Part shown: positions 34,300-46,617 of the stretch, piece after piece
Numbering within the stretch: the stretch's first letter is position 1
Layout: each line of letters begins with the position of its first letter
DNA from: Zopfochytrium polystomum
Taxonomy: Eukaryota > Chytridiomycota > Chytridiomycetes > Chytridiales > Chytridiaceae
Direction of reading: 5' to 3'
Length of the DNA stretch: 64,000 nucleotides
Assembly (NCBI GenBank): GCA_025765615.1
Contig: JAIVFJ010000062.1
Span: 1-64,000 of the forward strand
Made by a program: the position numbers and the translations under genes
The notes under the pieces: generated by a model
The model's database searches: none
What the model saw: only the letters and a program-made list of their open reading frames with translations
What the model was told of the DNA's origin: nothing

Positions 34300-35250
34300 T
34301 GGAATCATGTTAAGCGAGGAGCGGAGGATTTCAAACAGCAGAAATGGTTGTATTTATCCTCTTTGACTCTCAGTGTTGCCTTGTCGACTAGCGACTGTGG
34401 GGAGACGAAAGAGTCTTTACTGTCAAACAAATCAGGCGTGTTCAGCGTGAACCAGGAAGTAGCGGCCGGTTCTGTTTGGACCTGAACTTTGTAGCGAAGA
34501 GAGGGACGAAAAATCAGTTCTAATATTTTGGCGAACGTCTCGCAGGCGAAACCAACCTTGTTGAGCTTATTTATTTTTTTAATAAGGCCCAGAGAGGCGT
34601 TGTGGTCGGATTTGGAATTGACCGACCAGTCGAGCGTGAGTGACAATAAACCGATTCCACCCTTTGGCTGGGCGGATCCCAGACCCCGCATAACCTTTGC
34701 TGCATACGACGAGGGGATCGAAGAGTCGTTCGACAACTTTGGAGCTACGTAGCAGAGCAAGGATATGGAGGCGAGCACGGGCATGATGAACAGCGGAAAC
34801 CACTCCCAGAGGAAGATGAGCCCGTGGCGATCCAGAAGAAGTCGAGTAGACAGCTTGAGCTTTCCGTCTGCGCGAGGGGTGTTGGATTCGTGGAGCGAAT
34901 TGTGCATCTCAATGATGGACAGATTGCTGGGCCAAAGCATGACTGCAGGACGGACGAGGTACCGGCGACAGACAGGTGAGACCGTTTCCGAAGCACTGGG
35001 TCACGTGGTAAGATTCGCTGATAGAGTTGGTGCTTTTGACCGACAATATTCAAGAGTGCGTAGGCGTAGTTTGCACCGCACGACGAGGCCACGTAGAATG
35101 AGGGCATGCTCCTTGTGGTTGACCTTGCCGGGGTTTAACGTGAGGCCCAAGAACTTGCCTGTTGGGAGAGCCCAGGCCATGAAGATGCCGATCGGGAGGA
35201 GGTTAGAACGGCAACAATCGCGTATAGTTGCTGTCGAGGCTGATTTTATG
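34300..35250 (-). pseudogene. Decayed tandem duplicate of the OPT transporter
   Basis: Minus-strand pieces match the intact gene at 30082-32919. They are YVASSCGANYAYALLNIVGQ with KHQLYQ, MLWPSNLSIIEMHNSLHESN, FLWEWFPLFIMPVLASISLL with CYVAPKLSNDSSIPSSY, and LGSAQPKGGIGLLSLTLDWS. A gap follows, then WFTLNTPDLFDSKDSFVSPQ and SLVDKATLRVKED, ending in the duplicated 3' flank. The N-terminal exon, part of the middle and the whole C-terminal half are missing, and the frame breaks several times. It arose by direct tandem duplication and is non-functional. Confidence 0.88.
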
Positions 35251-35429
35251 TTCGGAATCCTTCCACCTTCATTTTCGCCTTTGACTCCTCAATCAGGATG
35301 CTGCGAATTCTCCTTATAAAGGAGTTCTTCCTAACTTTTCTCTTCCATCGTCAGCCTCGACTTGCTCGGTTTGCTTGGTCCCAGCGTGCGCCAATTCCTT
35401 GGATTTTGTCTCCGTCCCTCCCGATAGAT

Positions 35430-38400
35430 ATGGCGCACGCCCAGCATGTCTTCCTCGCCGAGTTCGACATCGACCGCGGCGCCGCCGTCCGGTACCGCTA
35501 CCCGCCGCACGATCAAAAGAGCCCGTCCGCGGCATTCGACGATCGGTACAGATCTCTCCCCCCGCTCACTCACTGTGTCGCCACAGAAGCGCCTCGCAGA
35601 TCCCTCTCTTCCCTCGACAGCCCGCTTCGCCACCATATCTGCTGACTCTCGAACACCTGGCAGCCTCCTCGCAGAACTGATGCTTCCCGACGGTGCCCAC
35701 ATGCGGGAGGAGGACTGGACGATCTTCTACCTCAACCAGACATCCGCGACAGACCAGGACGCGCCGGTGATCTCGCGTCAGCGGCGTCCAAAGGATCCGA
35801 GCCTTCTGTGAGTTTAACATCCATTGTCCATTGTTGATCGCCATTCTCTGAAAGATCTGCGCCTGTTGGACAGAACAAAGGTGCTGATCAACGTCGAAGG
35901 GTACCGGTACGCGAACCGGACATGGTCGACGGTGTCGCGGACGCACAAGCTGGTTCTGTGTCTGGAGGATTCGCTGGTCAGCGTGTGGGATGAGGCCTGC
36001 TCACAACGGATTTTGAACATGTACGTTCTTTCTTCTGACGCGATCTTCGCCCTCCTGCCTCGTCATGAATGAGCCATTCTTTCGTTTTCAGCAACGATGC
36101 GGACGCGGAGTACCGTCAGATCGAACCGCTTTGTGTTGCCGTTTTTTTCGGTGGCAATGTGTTTGGTACGATTGCCGTTTTTCTGTTGGTGCGATTCCCA
36201 ATTTTGATTGCTATGATCTGGATGAGCAGGACTACGATTCGCGACCGCAGAGGATGAGATTGTTTTGCTCAATCACTTTGACGACAATGTCAAGCTACAT
36301 CGCAAGTTTAGCCAGAGACTTGGTGTGTGCTTGACGCGAAGTTAACTTCACGGTTTCATTAACCTTCGTGTTGGCAGAAATACCGCCTCCGCCACCTTCT
36401 GGGAGCGGTGCCAAGTCTCTCTTATTTGTTCAAAATCTTGTGTGGATGCGTCAAGTCGCGGGTGCTCGCCGTGGGACGAGGATGCTGGCGCTAGCCGTCG
36501 CGTCACGGCATCCTTGGATCCACGTTGTGAAGGTATTACTTTCCTTTGTTATTGTCAAATCGCAATCCTCATTTACTCGAATGCTTGGTCAGCCACTCCT
36601 CGAAATTGCGCTCGACAGCATCTTCCAAAACGATCGCCCGGAGGTCCTCGCAGCCCTGTACGACACCATCAACAAACTCGACCTTTCTTTGATGCCTCGC
36701 CTCACCCTTGTCGAGAAGTCGATCCTTAGGTACACAGAAGACAGGCTGATGTTTGACGACAAGTTTATTCGAATGGAGGAGCTGGCGCAGTACCGCCGGC
36801 AGCACGGGCAGGGAGAAGGCGCATTCTCGCCGGCAACGATGGCTCACGGGAAAGACCGGCACTACTTTAACTCGACGATCGAATTCATGCGGAATCGGAT
36901 TGCAGTTCGAATCCCGATGGCCATTTATCCAGAGGAAATCGGCGATGTAAGCCCTTTTGTGTTACAAGCTGAACTGGAATCTTATTTCGCAACTTACTCA
37001 CCGCGGCCCTCTTCATCATCAGTTCTCCGTTATTCAACTCATCACAACCTTCTCTGCGCTGAACGCGATCAACCCACCGCCACCCGGCACGCCGCAGATC
37101 CGCTGGAAAGCGGGTTCTCCGTACTACTGGCACCCTCACCTGGATTGTGGCCACCTCACACATCCAATAGTCTTCCTCCTCGGCGCTCTCCTTACGCAAA
37201 AGCGGGTCGTGTTCTTGGGACACCAGCGCCCCGCCGGTGAAGTCGCGCAGTACGTTGTTGCGGCAAGTTCCATGGCGAGCGGTGGCGGAGCGCTCTTGAG
37301 CGGCTTCGCCGAGCGGTGCTACCCATATATAAGCCTTTCGGCGTTGGATGCCTTCCAAGCGACGTGAGCCTCTTCATTCATTCCTTTTTGAGCCGCTTTT
37401 GACGTGAACCCCGCCCCTCACCCCACCTTTCCTGCTCACTTCCAGACCTGGGCTGATCGCGGGCGTGACCAATCCTATTGTCGAAAACCAGCACGACTGG
37501 TGGGATGTTTTGTGCAACATCAACACGGGTCGAATCACGGTGTCGCCCAAACTGGACGTGGGTATTGGTGTCGACGATCGGATCATGGGAAACGAGAGGG
37601 AGCGAGACTGGATGCGAAGCGGATTCTGGGACGGTGACAACGACTTTGTCGCAGATGTAAGCCCCCTTTGATGCTTTCACCACATGCTTTGCTGATCGAT
37701 GTTCCAGCTCGTTACGGCAATCCAAAATAACATGGCTGAACTGCAAGTCCGTCAAAAACTCTACGACTACATCAGAAGATTTATTGACGTTACTGCAACG
37801 TACGAGATCGAGACGATCGGAACCACAGGGATCGGGTTTACAGCGATGAACACGGGCAACGTGGAGGTCGGGGTTGGAACCTTTTTTGTGGACGAAATCG
37901 CAAAGCGGAAGGAGCTCGCGATGATGAAGAACCGCATCGAGGGGTGGAGAAAGAGCAAAAGCTACTTGCTCTATCAAAAGGTGATAAACGACAAGATCGG
38001 ATTGGATTTTGTTTGTATGCGGCCGCCTAAAATTTTTGCATCCCCATCTCTTGTAGGACTTTCAAACAACAATGCAGCGTCGGTCCATGAAAGAGGTCGA
38101 CTTGCAATACGTCGTCTCCGCCCTAAAGCGTTCAACCTCCCTCGACGATTCTACGACGGTCCGGATGTTTCTGGCGCTGCAGGACGCACTGGTCCGCAAC
38201 TCGGAGACGTCCCTGACAGAGTTTCTCAGCCTGCTTCCGCAAAGCTCTGGTGGGCTGCTGCCAATCGCTGCCGGTCTGTGCCACTCACGGTGGGAGGTGC
38301 GAAGAGCTGCGACGCGATTGCTGTGGAGACTGGACTGGCACAAGGTTGGCATTTTTGTGTTTCAATGCTCGTGCTGGAGTGGAGTGTTGACCCTCTTTCC

Positions 38401-39593
38401 AGGTCGGAACGCGTTTTGTCATGCAGCTCAACCCTCTCCTGCGTCTTACTTACAGCAGACTGAGCCGAGACCTTTTGGAGGCAGCAGAGCACGAAGCGTA
38501 CCTGGACGACCCAGACTTTATCCCAAGCGTCGAGGACGTTCCCGCAATTTCAATCAACGCCGCCCCCGAAGTGCCCGACATTCAAAACGACCTCGGCCGC
38601 CCGCTGGGCGCTCGGGAAAAGCGCATCAGCCAGCTCCGTCAGCAGTCCGCGCGCCGGTCACTCCTCTTCGACGCCAAGAACGCCGCGCGCATCCAGTTCA
38701 ACAACAGCCTCGGCCCACCCGACTCCCAAACTCCCACCAGCTCACCGCTCGCAAACTCGTCCTTCCTCAGCCCCGAGTCCACGCCCGCGCCCACGCCGTC
38801 GCCGGCGCCCGGCCGGCTCAACTCGGAGGCGAGCCTGCGCAACCAGCTGCTCGACCCGCGCGGCAAGGCCGACAAGCGGTCAAAGTACAACAGCCGCAGC
38901 TACCGCACGTCCGTGCTCGTCAGCGACGACGAGGACGACGCGCCGTCGCCGGCGCCCACACGCGCGCCGCCGCGCGGCGGGCTGCCGTCGGCCGGCCCTT
39001 CCCCGTCGATGCAGGCAGGGCAGGTGCGCGCAAACAACCAGCGCCCGGTGCTGTGGGGCGCGCAGGAGTACGACCCGGACCGCGACGGCGACGACGACGA
39101 CGGGCTCCGCTCCCCGGTGGCCATGTCGCGGTCCCCGCCCTCGTCGTCCGCAGGCGGCGGCGGCGGCGGCCAAGGCGCACCGCGCGGTCTACCCGCGGAC
39201 GTACTTCTCCGCAAGCTGGCGGAGCAGCAGGCGAAAGCGGAAGCGGTCAAGTCGAAGCTGAACGCGCTGGAGAAGACGGACTCTGTGCGCAACTCGGTGC
39301 TCGCGAACGTGACGATGGAGCCGTGGAGCCCGTACGACGCGACGGACCACATACGGATGGGCAGCCGGGAGGAGCGGGAGCGGGCGCGGGAGAGGGAGGC
39401 GGAGGAGGCGCGGAGGGCGCAAGGGGTCGGGAGCGGGCTGTCGCTGAGGTCGCCGCCGACAAAGGGCAAGAGGCCGGACGGGGGGCCCGACGGCACCGCC
39501 GAGGAGGGTGGTTCCGCCACCCGGGCAGGAGTTTGGGCAAGGGCAGGGGTAGGGTGGAGGACGTTTTGTTCGTGTGTTCAGTGTCCGTTTTGA
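35430..39593 (+). CDS. Afi1/SPA-domain protein (polarity, DENN-like)
   Basis: This is related to yeast Afi1, which binds Arf3 and stabilises the polarity axis; the SPA domain is a DENN relative. The ATG at 35430 opens MAHAQHVFLAEFDIDRGAAV with RYRYPP. Intron 1 is 35546-35663, then LLAELMLPDGAHMREEDWTI with FYLN. Exons between 35820 and 36360 are unresolved (one reads TKVLINVEGYRYANRTWSTV). Then LLFVQNLVWMRQVAGARRGT, LAVASRHPWIHV, LLEIALDSIF, PMAIYPEEIGD, FSVIQLITTFSALNAINPPP, FLLGALLTQKRVVFLGHQRP, AGLIAGVTNP and WWDVLCNINTGR appear as successive exons. The C-terminus beyond LDWHK/VGTRFVMQLNPLLR is low-complexity, with a Glu/Arg coiled coil near GSREERERAREREAEEARR. About nine introns are likely. 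Symbol withheld because orthology is not proven. Confidence 0.82.
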
Positions 39594-39820
39594 TGGCTTG
39601 CTTTTGAATAGAAAGACAGGATGCCGCGGGAACGAGAGATAGGCTCCACTTTGAGTCGCTTTGTGTGGGCGAAGATCAACGTGGGGGCGGAACGCTCGTC
39701 TTAAAGAGTCCGTGCTTTGTTCACATAAATACGTCATTCGAGAATGTACTGGAGAGTCTAATTTCGGTTCGGCCCCAGCCAGACACTTCCGCACAATCTG
39801 ACACACATTCCCACCCTGTC

Positions 39821-39860
<40 letters not shown>

Positions 39861-40764
39861 ATGGCGCCCAGTAAAGTCGAGGCTGTGCGCGCTATTCTGG
39901 GAGGCTGACTCCGCACTAAAATGCAAAGGTGCACAGCAAAGAAAGCCGAAAGCCCTTCCCAGCTCCGATTCACGGACGCAGCAAAAACGAAAGTGGCGTT
40001 GATTGTTGACTGCCTTACTTTCAGTGCGGAACTGGAACAACAAGAACCCGGTCGCCGCAGTTGCGGATACCGTCGATGCCCTCGCTACACCGGCAACCGA
40101 AAAGGCGACCACCGACTCTGCCGGGGTGTAGGTTGCAGCGAGCCCCCTTTGCCGACTCACCCGACTTGGTCGACGACGCGGCCGGTTCGTTCGGCCTTGA
40201 CGACGGGTAAGCACAGGGTTAGGGTTGGAAAGTGCCACACAGCTCAACATTCTGCCTGCCCAAAATTCAACATGATTCTTCTGCAGCCGAACACGCTGAC
40301 TCTCTCATACCACGCCGGTGCCGACCCTTGCCCTCCACCCACCAGGGGCACCATCGATTGCGACACGCTTCAGCACGGATGGAGAGGAAGCCAAAGGGAT
40401 ATATTATTGTTTGGCAGATATTCCTAGTTACTTGGTGGATCCGCACTTGTATCCACTTCACACCGGCTGGCGACGCGAGACACACACACACACACACACA
40501 CACACAGGGAGAGAGAGAGTGAGAGACACACAGACAGCGAGATGACAGCGCAGAGAATGAGAGACAGAGAGGTGAGATGACGGCTTGTTGCCAAATCGCA
40601 AGCCTGTCTTCCTTGGGTGCCTGTTTGGCTGTCTTCTTCGACCTTCCCGACAGCAATAAAAAGAGGGCTGGTTGCCGCCATGCTCACTCTCTCCGTGCTC
40701 TCTCCCTCTCCTTCTCACTTCCGCCTCTACCCTCTCCCAAAGACCTCGCGACATCACCATTCGA
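39594..40764. other. Intergenic stretch with poly(A) run; possible exon relics
   Basis: It contains a 37-base A-run (39822-39858) and a (CA)n/(GA)n tract (40482-40520). Around 40030-40210 a plus-strand frame reads NPVAAVADTVDALATPATEK. After an AG comes APFADSPDLVDDAAGSFGLD, then a GTAAGC donor. These may be exon remnants of a secreted protein, but no start or complete frame is found. Confidence 0.35.
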
Positions 40765-41380
40765 ATGCGTTTCCCCTCGTTCTCTGAGCCCTTTGCCGTC
40801 GCCGCGTTATGGCTCCTCTGCATCTTGGTCTGCCGCGTGGCGTCACTACCTCTCGAGCCTGCTGCTTCTGGCCATGCCGCCTCCAACAATAACCATTCCC
40901 TTCTGGAAACCCAGCTTGTCCGACGCGCCTTCGCCATTCCAACACTGAGTGAAATCAACGCCCATTACATCAACGACAAGATGCCGACGATATTCTACAG
41001 TGGCTTGTACGGTCCAAAGCCAGTATCAGGAGCGGTTAGCCCAGCTGGCCCACCAGGTCAAAGGGAAGCTCTGCGAGCAGTCCTTCCGCCGTGACAACAA
41101 GTTTCCTCGTGAAAAGTACACCAACAAGCATCAGGGCATGAGCGACAAAGAGTATAAAGAGTTCTGCGAGAGATTTTCCAAAGTCCTCGCTGCAAGGGCT
41201 GAGGGTGTGGCGTACGTCGTGTTTCGGGACCGGACCAGCGTCTCCTCGATTTTCAGGCAGATCGAGTTCCCGACGCTCAAGAAGAACCCGAAAATCAAGA
41301 AAGTAGTCAAGATCGACTTTGCTACAGGAGCACAATCAAATTACTGGGTGGCCTCGCGCGGAAAGTCGCGCGGCACTTGA
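40765..41380 (+). CDS. Small secreted protein, uncharacterised (one frame break)
   Basis: The ATG at 40765 opens MRFPSFSEPFAVAALWLLCI, a clear signal peptide. The N-terminal frame continues to MPTIFYSGLYG (about 41015). The rest, SQYQERLAQLAHQVKGKLCE to the stop at 41380, is one base out of frame, so an indel near 41015 must be assumed. The mature part (about 180 aa) reads KYTNKHQGMSDKEYKEFCER, AEGVAYVVFRDRTSVSSIFR and QIEFPTLKKNPKIKKVVKID, a compact alpha/beta-like sequence. I recall similar short secreted proteins in fungi and bacteria but cannot name the family, so no function is given. Possible extracellular enzyme or effector, by inference only. Confidence 0.6.
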
Positions 41381-41434
41381 TTTTCTGTCAGCAACGTGGA
41401 ACAAATAAGGCGCCCTCAATAGAATTATTCCCCT

Positions 41435-41438
<4 letters not shown>

Positions 41439-41492
<54 letters not shown>
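41439..41492. repeat. (CT)n microsatellite
   Basis: About 54 bases of CT start about 60 bases after the stop of the secreted protein. A (GT)n tract follows at 41915-41952. Otherwise 41381-42254 has no supported gene. Confidence 0.95.
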
Positions 41493-41495
<3 letters not shown>

Positions 41496-42254
41496 ATGAC
41501 GCATTGTGAGCAGTTGTTAATTTGTCTTGGAGAAATCTCATCCGCAATGGAGTGGCAACTGGGAGGTATGTATGTAGGATGAAGGGTTGGAGAGTATTTT
41601 GGGAGGTTTCCAATATGATTGCTTTCACTCTTCATCAGCGATCACGAGTGCCTTCTTACTTCTTCTTCGTTGTAGTTTATCTCAACGTGCCATAACGAGT
41701 TGCGGCTCCACCCCCCTCGAGTCCGCCCGTTCCGCGCTGCTTTCGGTTCCGATAAGGCGGCGGCGGTCGTGGGTGGGTGTGCTCAGCCCGCGCTGCGGCC
41801 CGCATTTCAAGCAGTTTGCGTTGCTGTAAAATTTCGTCGCAATTGCGAGCACTGGAGAGAGAGACAAACAAACAAACAGCACTGGGAGCAAAATTGCATC
41901 CTGTCATGAAAATGTGTGTGTGTGTGTGTGTGCGTGCGTGTGTGTGTGCGTGTCCGTGGGTGCCCGGCAAGCAGCCTTGTTATCCGCTTCGGCAATTCGC
42001 GGAACTGAAAGCTATTATACTGAAAACGAACCAAAAAAGAAACGAAAGAAAAAAAATTGACAACAAAAGCGAAAATAATTCGCTTGCGTGTCGCTCCCAG
42101 TCACAGGCGGTCCGCCCCCGCAATCAACAACGAAGAGGGCGCAGAGCCAGTATGGAGCGCAGAGAAGCCCAAACAGGATAAATATATAAACAAGGCCCCT
42201 CCCCCAAATGGATAGTGTCAAAAAGAAAGGACGACCGAACACCACCCACCAAAG

Positions 42255-43300
42255 ATGCAAGGCACCCGCACTGTCCCGCTCTCCCAGCCTCGGCCTCCGT
42301 CGACGGTGCCTTCGGCGGGCCAGCAAGCAAGCCAGGTAGGTCAACTTCGTCTTGCAAGTCGCCGTACCGGCCAACCAGCTGATGTTGCGCGGCGGGCTCG
42401 GAACCGGCGGCGCATTCCAGCTGTTTGCTGCACCGCAGCAGCAGCAGTTGTCGATTCCAATGGTCACCCACTCGGGCCAAGTCTTTCATCTGCAACTTGC
42501 GTCGCCGGCGGTCCCATCACCGCCTCGACCACCACTCCTTCCACCTGCGCAGTCAACCGCCACGTCCTCACCCCCCACTGCCGCCGCAGAAACTTGCCCA
42601 ACCCACTTGCGCGCACCCAACTCCAAACTCCAACGTGACTCTTCCAAAGCTCGAGCCGGCCTCCGTCACACCACCATCACCTCCCACAAGCATCTTGCAA
42701 GCTCCCACCAGACCCGCCACACACACCAGCACCGCCACCAGCACCGCCACCAGTACCACCGTCACCACCGACACTTCCACCGCCCACCGCCACCGCCGCT
42801 CAGCGCCCTGCGCGCACAACCGCCGGCGCTCGCAGTGCATCGCATGCTTCGAGCTCGGGCACGGCGGCGGGTCTATCTGCATCCACCGACGACGGAAAGC
42901 CGGCTGCCGGCTGTGCCGCATCGAGGGGCGGCGGTACACCGACGAAAGCGGGCAACCGCGACGCCGGATCCGCGGGCCAAACACGTACGTGCCGCCACCG
43001 CCGCCGCCGCCACCGATGCCGCCGCAGATTGCGACGGCTGTGGCGGCAGGTAGTACGGTGAGCGGTGGTGGCGGCGGCGCAATGCCAACGACGACTGCGA
43101 CGGCGCCGGCGCCGCCGCAGTCGAAGGGGCCCAGCGTGTTTAGCGTCGAGGCGCTGTGCGGGCTGCCAGTGCACGCGCAGAGGACCCCGGCGGAACCCTT
43201 GGGCGGGCTCCGGTCTCCCGAATCCACTCCAGGGTCGACCAGGCGGTCGGTCTCAGGGTCACCGACGCCCGAGGTCGAGCAGCATGCGCTGAGTGCATAG
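42255..43300 (+). CDS. Pro/Ala-rich protein with a Cys/His cluster, uncharacterised (frame breaks)
   Basis: The ATG at 42255 opens MQGTRTVPLSQPRPPSTVPS. One base out of frame from about 42350 come VAVPANQLMLRGG and QLFAAPQQQQLSIPMVTHSG with QVFHLQL. A second shift near 42590 leads to the long C-terminal frame. Its core is RRSQCIACFELGHGGGSICI, then HRRRKAGCRLCRIEGRRYTD, with spacing C-x2-C-x11-C-x8-C-x2-C and His residues in between. This looks like a zinc-binding knuckle. The flanks are disordered (Pro-Gly-Ala runs). The QLFAAPQQQQ and Cys-cluster layout suggests a nuclear or transcription-related protein, but no known zinc finger matches exactly. Confidence 0.5.
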
Positions 43301-43671
43301 GCCGATTGTGCAAGCTCATCAATGGAAGGAGGATGGAGTTCAAGAGCCTAATTTATTTGTAAAGAAAGAGTGCAGGGCGGCATGAAAGAGGGAACGAGAA
43401 TACACATATGCAGTTGGTGGCTAAGAACCATTTTTCTTGGAAGAACTTCTGTGCGGGGTTCACTTAAAGAAGTAGGTTTCCGCTAGAGATCGGTGAATAC
43501 AATATGTGTGCAAGCCCAAAACTCTGTCGAGTCCATTTAATCACAACAGCCGCCATCAAGGCAGTACAAGCAATCGCACTCCAAGTTGCCAATTTTTTAA
43601 CTTGTCTGTCTGTTTGCTTTTCTCCGTAAATAGAGAAAAAGAAGAAAAAGACAAATTCAAAATTCGCCGCG

Positions 43672-44924
43672 ATGGCGTCGGGCGACGCGCCGGCATCATC
43701 GTCGCCACCACCGCCGCCTCCAACAACAGCACCAGCCGCAGCAGCAGCAGCAAGCAGCCCAACCACCTCCGAAACCAACCACCACAACCCCGACACCGAC
43801 GACAACGAGCCGACCACCACCGCCGCCGGATCCTTCCGCCTGGGAGTCTCGCCCGCCCTGCGCCGCATCGACGGCTTTGTCCCCACCACCCACAGCAGCA
43901 GCAGCACCGCCGCCGACCCTGACCCTGCGGACGTCGACGGCACAGCAGCGGGTGCGCGCCGCGCCCAGCGCGAAACAGACGATGCGGAGCAGGCGCGGCG
44001 ACGGTACCTGGAGCGGATGGATCCCGAGGCGGCGGCGCCTGCAGCAGCCTCTCACACCCGTGACACCGCCGTTTCGATCGAGATGCTCGAGATGCGTCTG
44101 CGCAGGGCAAGGGCGCGGCACACTCGTCGCTTGGTGACCCTGCGCGTCCGCTACGACCAAGGCAAAAAGTATCTGGACGACACGTTCCCCGAGGAGCTCG
44201 AAGGAATCGTTAAGTGTCACCCCCCCTCCTCAGCCACCCTTCACCACACACACCCACACAACCTCACCGTAAAAATACTCCCCAGATCCCCAACACCCTC
44301 TACCACACTCGCATCACCGCCCTCAACGCCGCGCTCTCCCGCTTCCGCAGCATCCGCGACGCCTCACCGCGCTCCCGCCTCCTCATCTCCCTTGCCTCCC
44401 TCTCCTTCTCCGCCCTCCTCATCGGCCTCGGCTCTAGTGGCCAGCTGCCCGCAATCCTCATCGCCGTCGTCGTCGTCGTCTACTTTTTCCTCCTCCTCTG
44501 TCTCCTCTCAGGCAGGTTCGCCGCATCGCCGACCGGTGCGGTCGATGAGGTGATTGCCGGGTTTAATAGGGAGGACGCGGCGCCGCCGAGGAGGCTGTTT
44601 TGGATGTCGTGTAGGGATGAGGTGTTTGGGTATGCAGTCACGGCGGTCGAGACGCCGTGGGAGATTACCGTGGATCGGATTGAGGCGGGGAGAGGAGACG
44701 GTATGGACCCGCCGCCACCGGTTGACGACGGGGACGACGACGAGGACGCGTTGCCAAAGTACGAGGCGGACCCGCCAGCGTTTGTGCCGCCGCCGCCGCC
44801 GCCACAGAGTCTCTCGCGCGATCCGCCGCATCCACCGCTGCTGCACGCGCATGCGGATCCGGACCCGCGGCTGCCACCGGAGTTTCTGGTCGCGGTCGGC
44901 GCGGGGACGCCGCGCCGGGATTGA
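43672..44924 (+). CDS. Two-TM membrane protein with disordered ends, uncharacterised
   Basis: The ATG at 43672 opens MASGDAPASSSPPPPPPTTA. Exon 1 is 43672-44208 and exon 2 is 44286-44924; the 77-base intron (GTTAAG...CCCCAG) keeps the frame, giving 391 aa. The N-terminal 90 residues are Pro/Thr/Ala-rich. A charged helix follows (RDTAVSIEMLEMRLRRARAR, then HTRRLVTLRVRYDQGKKYLD), then TRITALNAALSRFRSIRDAS. Two adjacent membrane helices come next (LLISLASLSFSALLIGLG, LPAILIAVVVVVYFFLLLCL). The C-terminal half contains DEVFGYAVTAVETPWEITVD and an acidic/proline tail with PKYEADPPAFVPPPPPPQ, a possible PPxY-like or SH3 target. The family is unknown. The frame is completely open, so the model is sound. 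Confidence 0.75.
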
Positions 44925-46617
44925 CGGAGAGTGGAGACCCTGTTTTCTCGTCCTTTTTCTTACCTTACCGTGCCTGATCGTTATACCTTTTCCACCCTCT
45001 GATCCGCCATTTGCTCTGACTGTGACCTGACCTCAGCTTTGTTGAAGTGTCTCCAAACCGTGCCGCGACTGATTCCCTTCCCCCCTTTGCTGCTTGCGTT
45101 GTTCGGATTTGAAAGAGACCGCATGTCCAAGTTCGTATGCATAGTCCAAACCGAAGATCTCCGGGACAGACTATGTGGAGAGGATGGAAATTCCGATGCC
45201 CAAGAAACCCAACGGCGACTTGGCGGTTATTAATAATATCCGCGATTTTTTTGCCTAGTGGCAAGTTCTTGCGCGGTGCGATTGCGGTGGCCTTGGGGTT
45301 TTCCGACGAGCGAGCGAGCGAGAGACAGATATTAACGGGAGAGAGAGCGAGAGCGCAAGAGCCAGCTGAGCGGACGTCCCCGCGTCCTGTGTTTGCCCCC
45401 AAACGCAGGGGGGGAACCAGGCAGCCTCCGGCGCCACCCGACGATCACGTCACGCTGGTGCGTGGGGCGCTCGCATCTTCGTTTCGCGTGCCGATCGGCC
45501 TGACCCGATGAATCCAATCAACATGAATTCAGTAAAGTGCTGTCAGTTCCGGGTGAAGCAACGTCCAACAAATATTTCATCGATAGAGAATCAGCTGATT
45601 CGCAAGCCTTCTGTGTCTTCTCAGCCCACGTTCCGGGGTCGCCCGACGCACCACGAAGGTCCTTCCAGCGCCTCCGCCGGCGCCCCCATTTTCCGCACCA
45701 CGGGGTCCCCCACGGCCTCCGCCGCCATTGGCTGTCGTGAGCCGCTATCGCTGTGTGTGTTCGTAGCAACCCCACCCGTCAGCCAATCGAAAATGAGCTT
45801 GCTACCCATCCGATTCACCATTCTCTTTTCATATTTTTCGTTGGGGGAATCGCGGGGGCAATCAGATTTCGTTTTCCGTTTTGCACCAGGATAAACCTCA
45901 ATTGGCTGTCGATTACATAAATAGCGAGTGTTTTTTTCAGGGACAACTCTTTTTTTTTTTTTTTGGATTGAATTCGCTGTTTGTGTTCAGTCACTGCCAT
46001 CGTTTGCGGCTGTTTCAATATTGTTCGGCCAGCCCAGTTAGCTCGACCGCACCTTTCCCACCCGCCCGCCCATCGCCCATCTCGCCATCTCGCCCAAGTC
46101 GACATCGACGACGCCCTCACACCACCACCTCATTCCCAACTTCCCTTCCCTTCCATTTCCCTGCGCAGCCAGCCGCCGCTGTCAGCAACGACAAAGCCAG
46201 CTCTGCAATCAAGCCCGCTTGTGTCTCGGTCTGTCTGTCCGCCTCCGTCTGCTTTGCACCCAATCAATCAGTCCCATTAGTTAGCGCGTGACCCCCGAGA
46301 GTGAATTGACCCCCCGTGCCCCACTCTCTCTCCTTGGATATCCCTTCTACAGCGACCACCTGCCGTTCCTTTCAGACTCCGCACCCCTCTTTGCCTTCGC
46401 CACCTTTTGCTGGCAAATACCACCCAGGCAACACACACACACACACACACACACAAACAAACGACAACAACGCACGCACAGACGCACACAAACTCGCCGC
46501 TCGCTCTCTCACCCCCGGCGGATCCATCGGCGCAGGAGGCCCCCAGTCAACACACACACACACACACTCGCACACACACTCCAACACACTCCCACACACG
46601 CATCATCATCATCAGAA
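44925..46617. other. Long intergenic stretch before the carrier gene
   Basis: No gene is supported. The final part, 46433-46600, is (CA)n-rich and presumably the carrier's 5' UTR. T-run at 45949-45964. Confidence 0.5.

Noticed and set aside
39822..39858. Poly(A) tail of a processed retrocopy
   Set aside because: No intronless gene copy precedes it on either strand and no target-site duplication was seen; it looks like a plain homopolymer.
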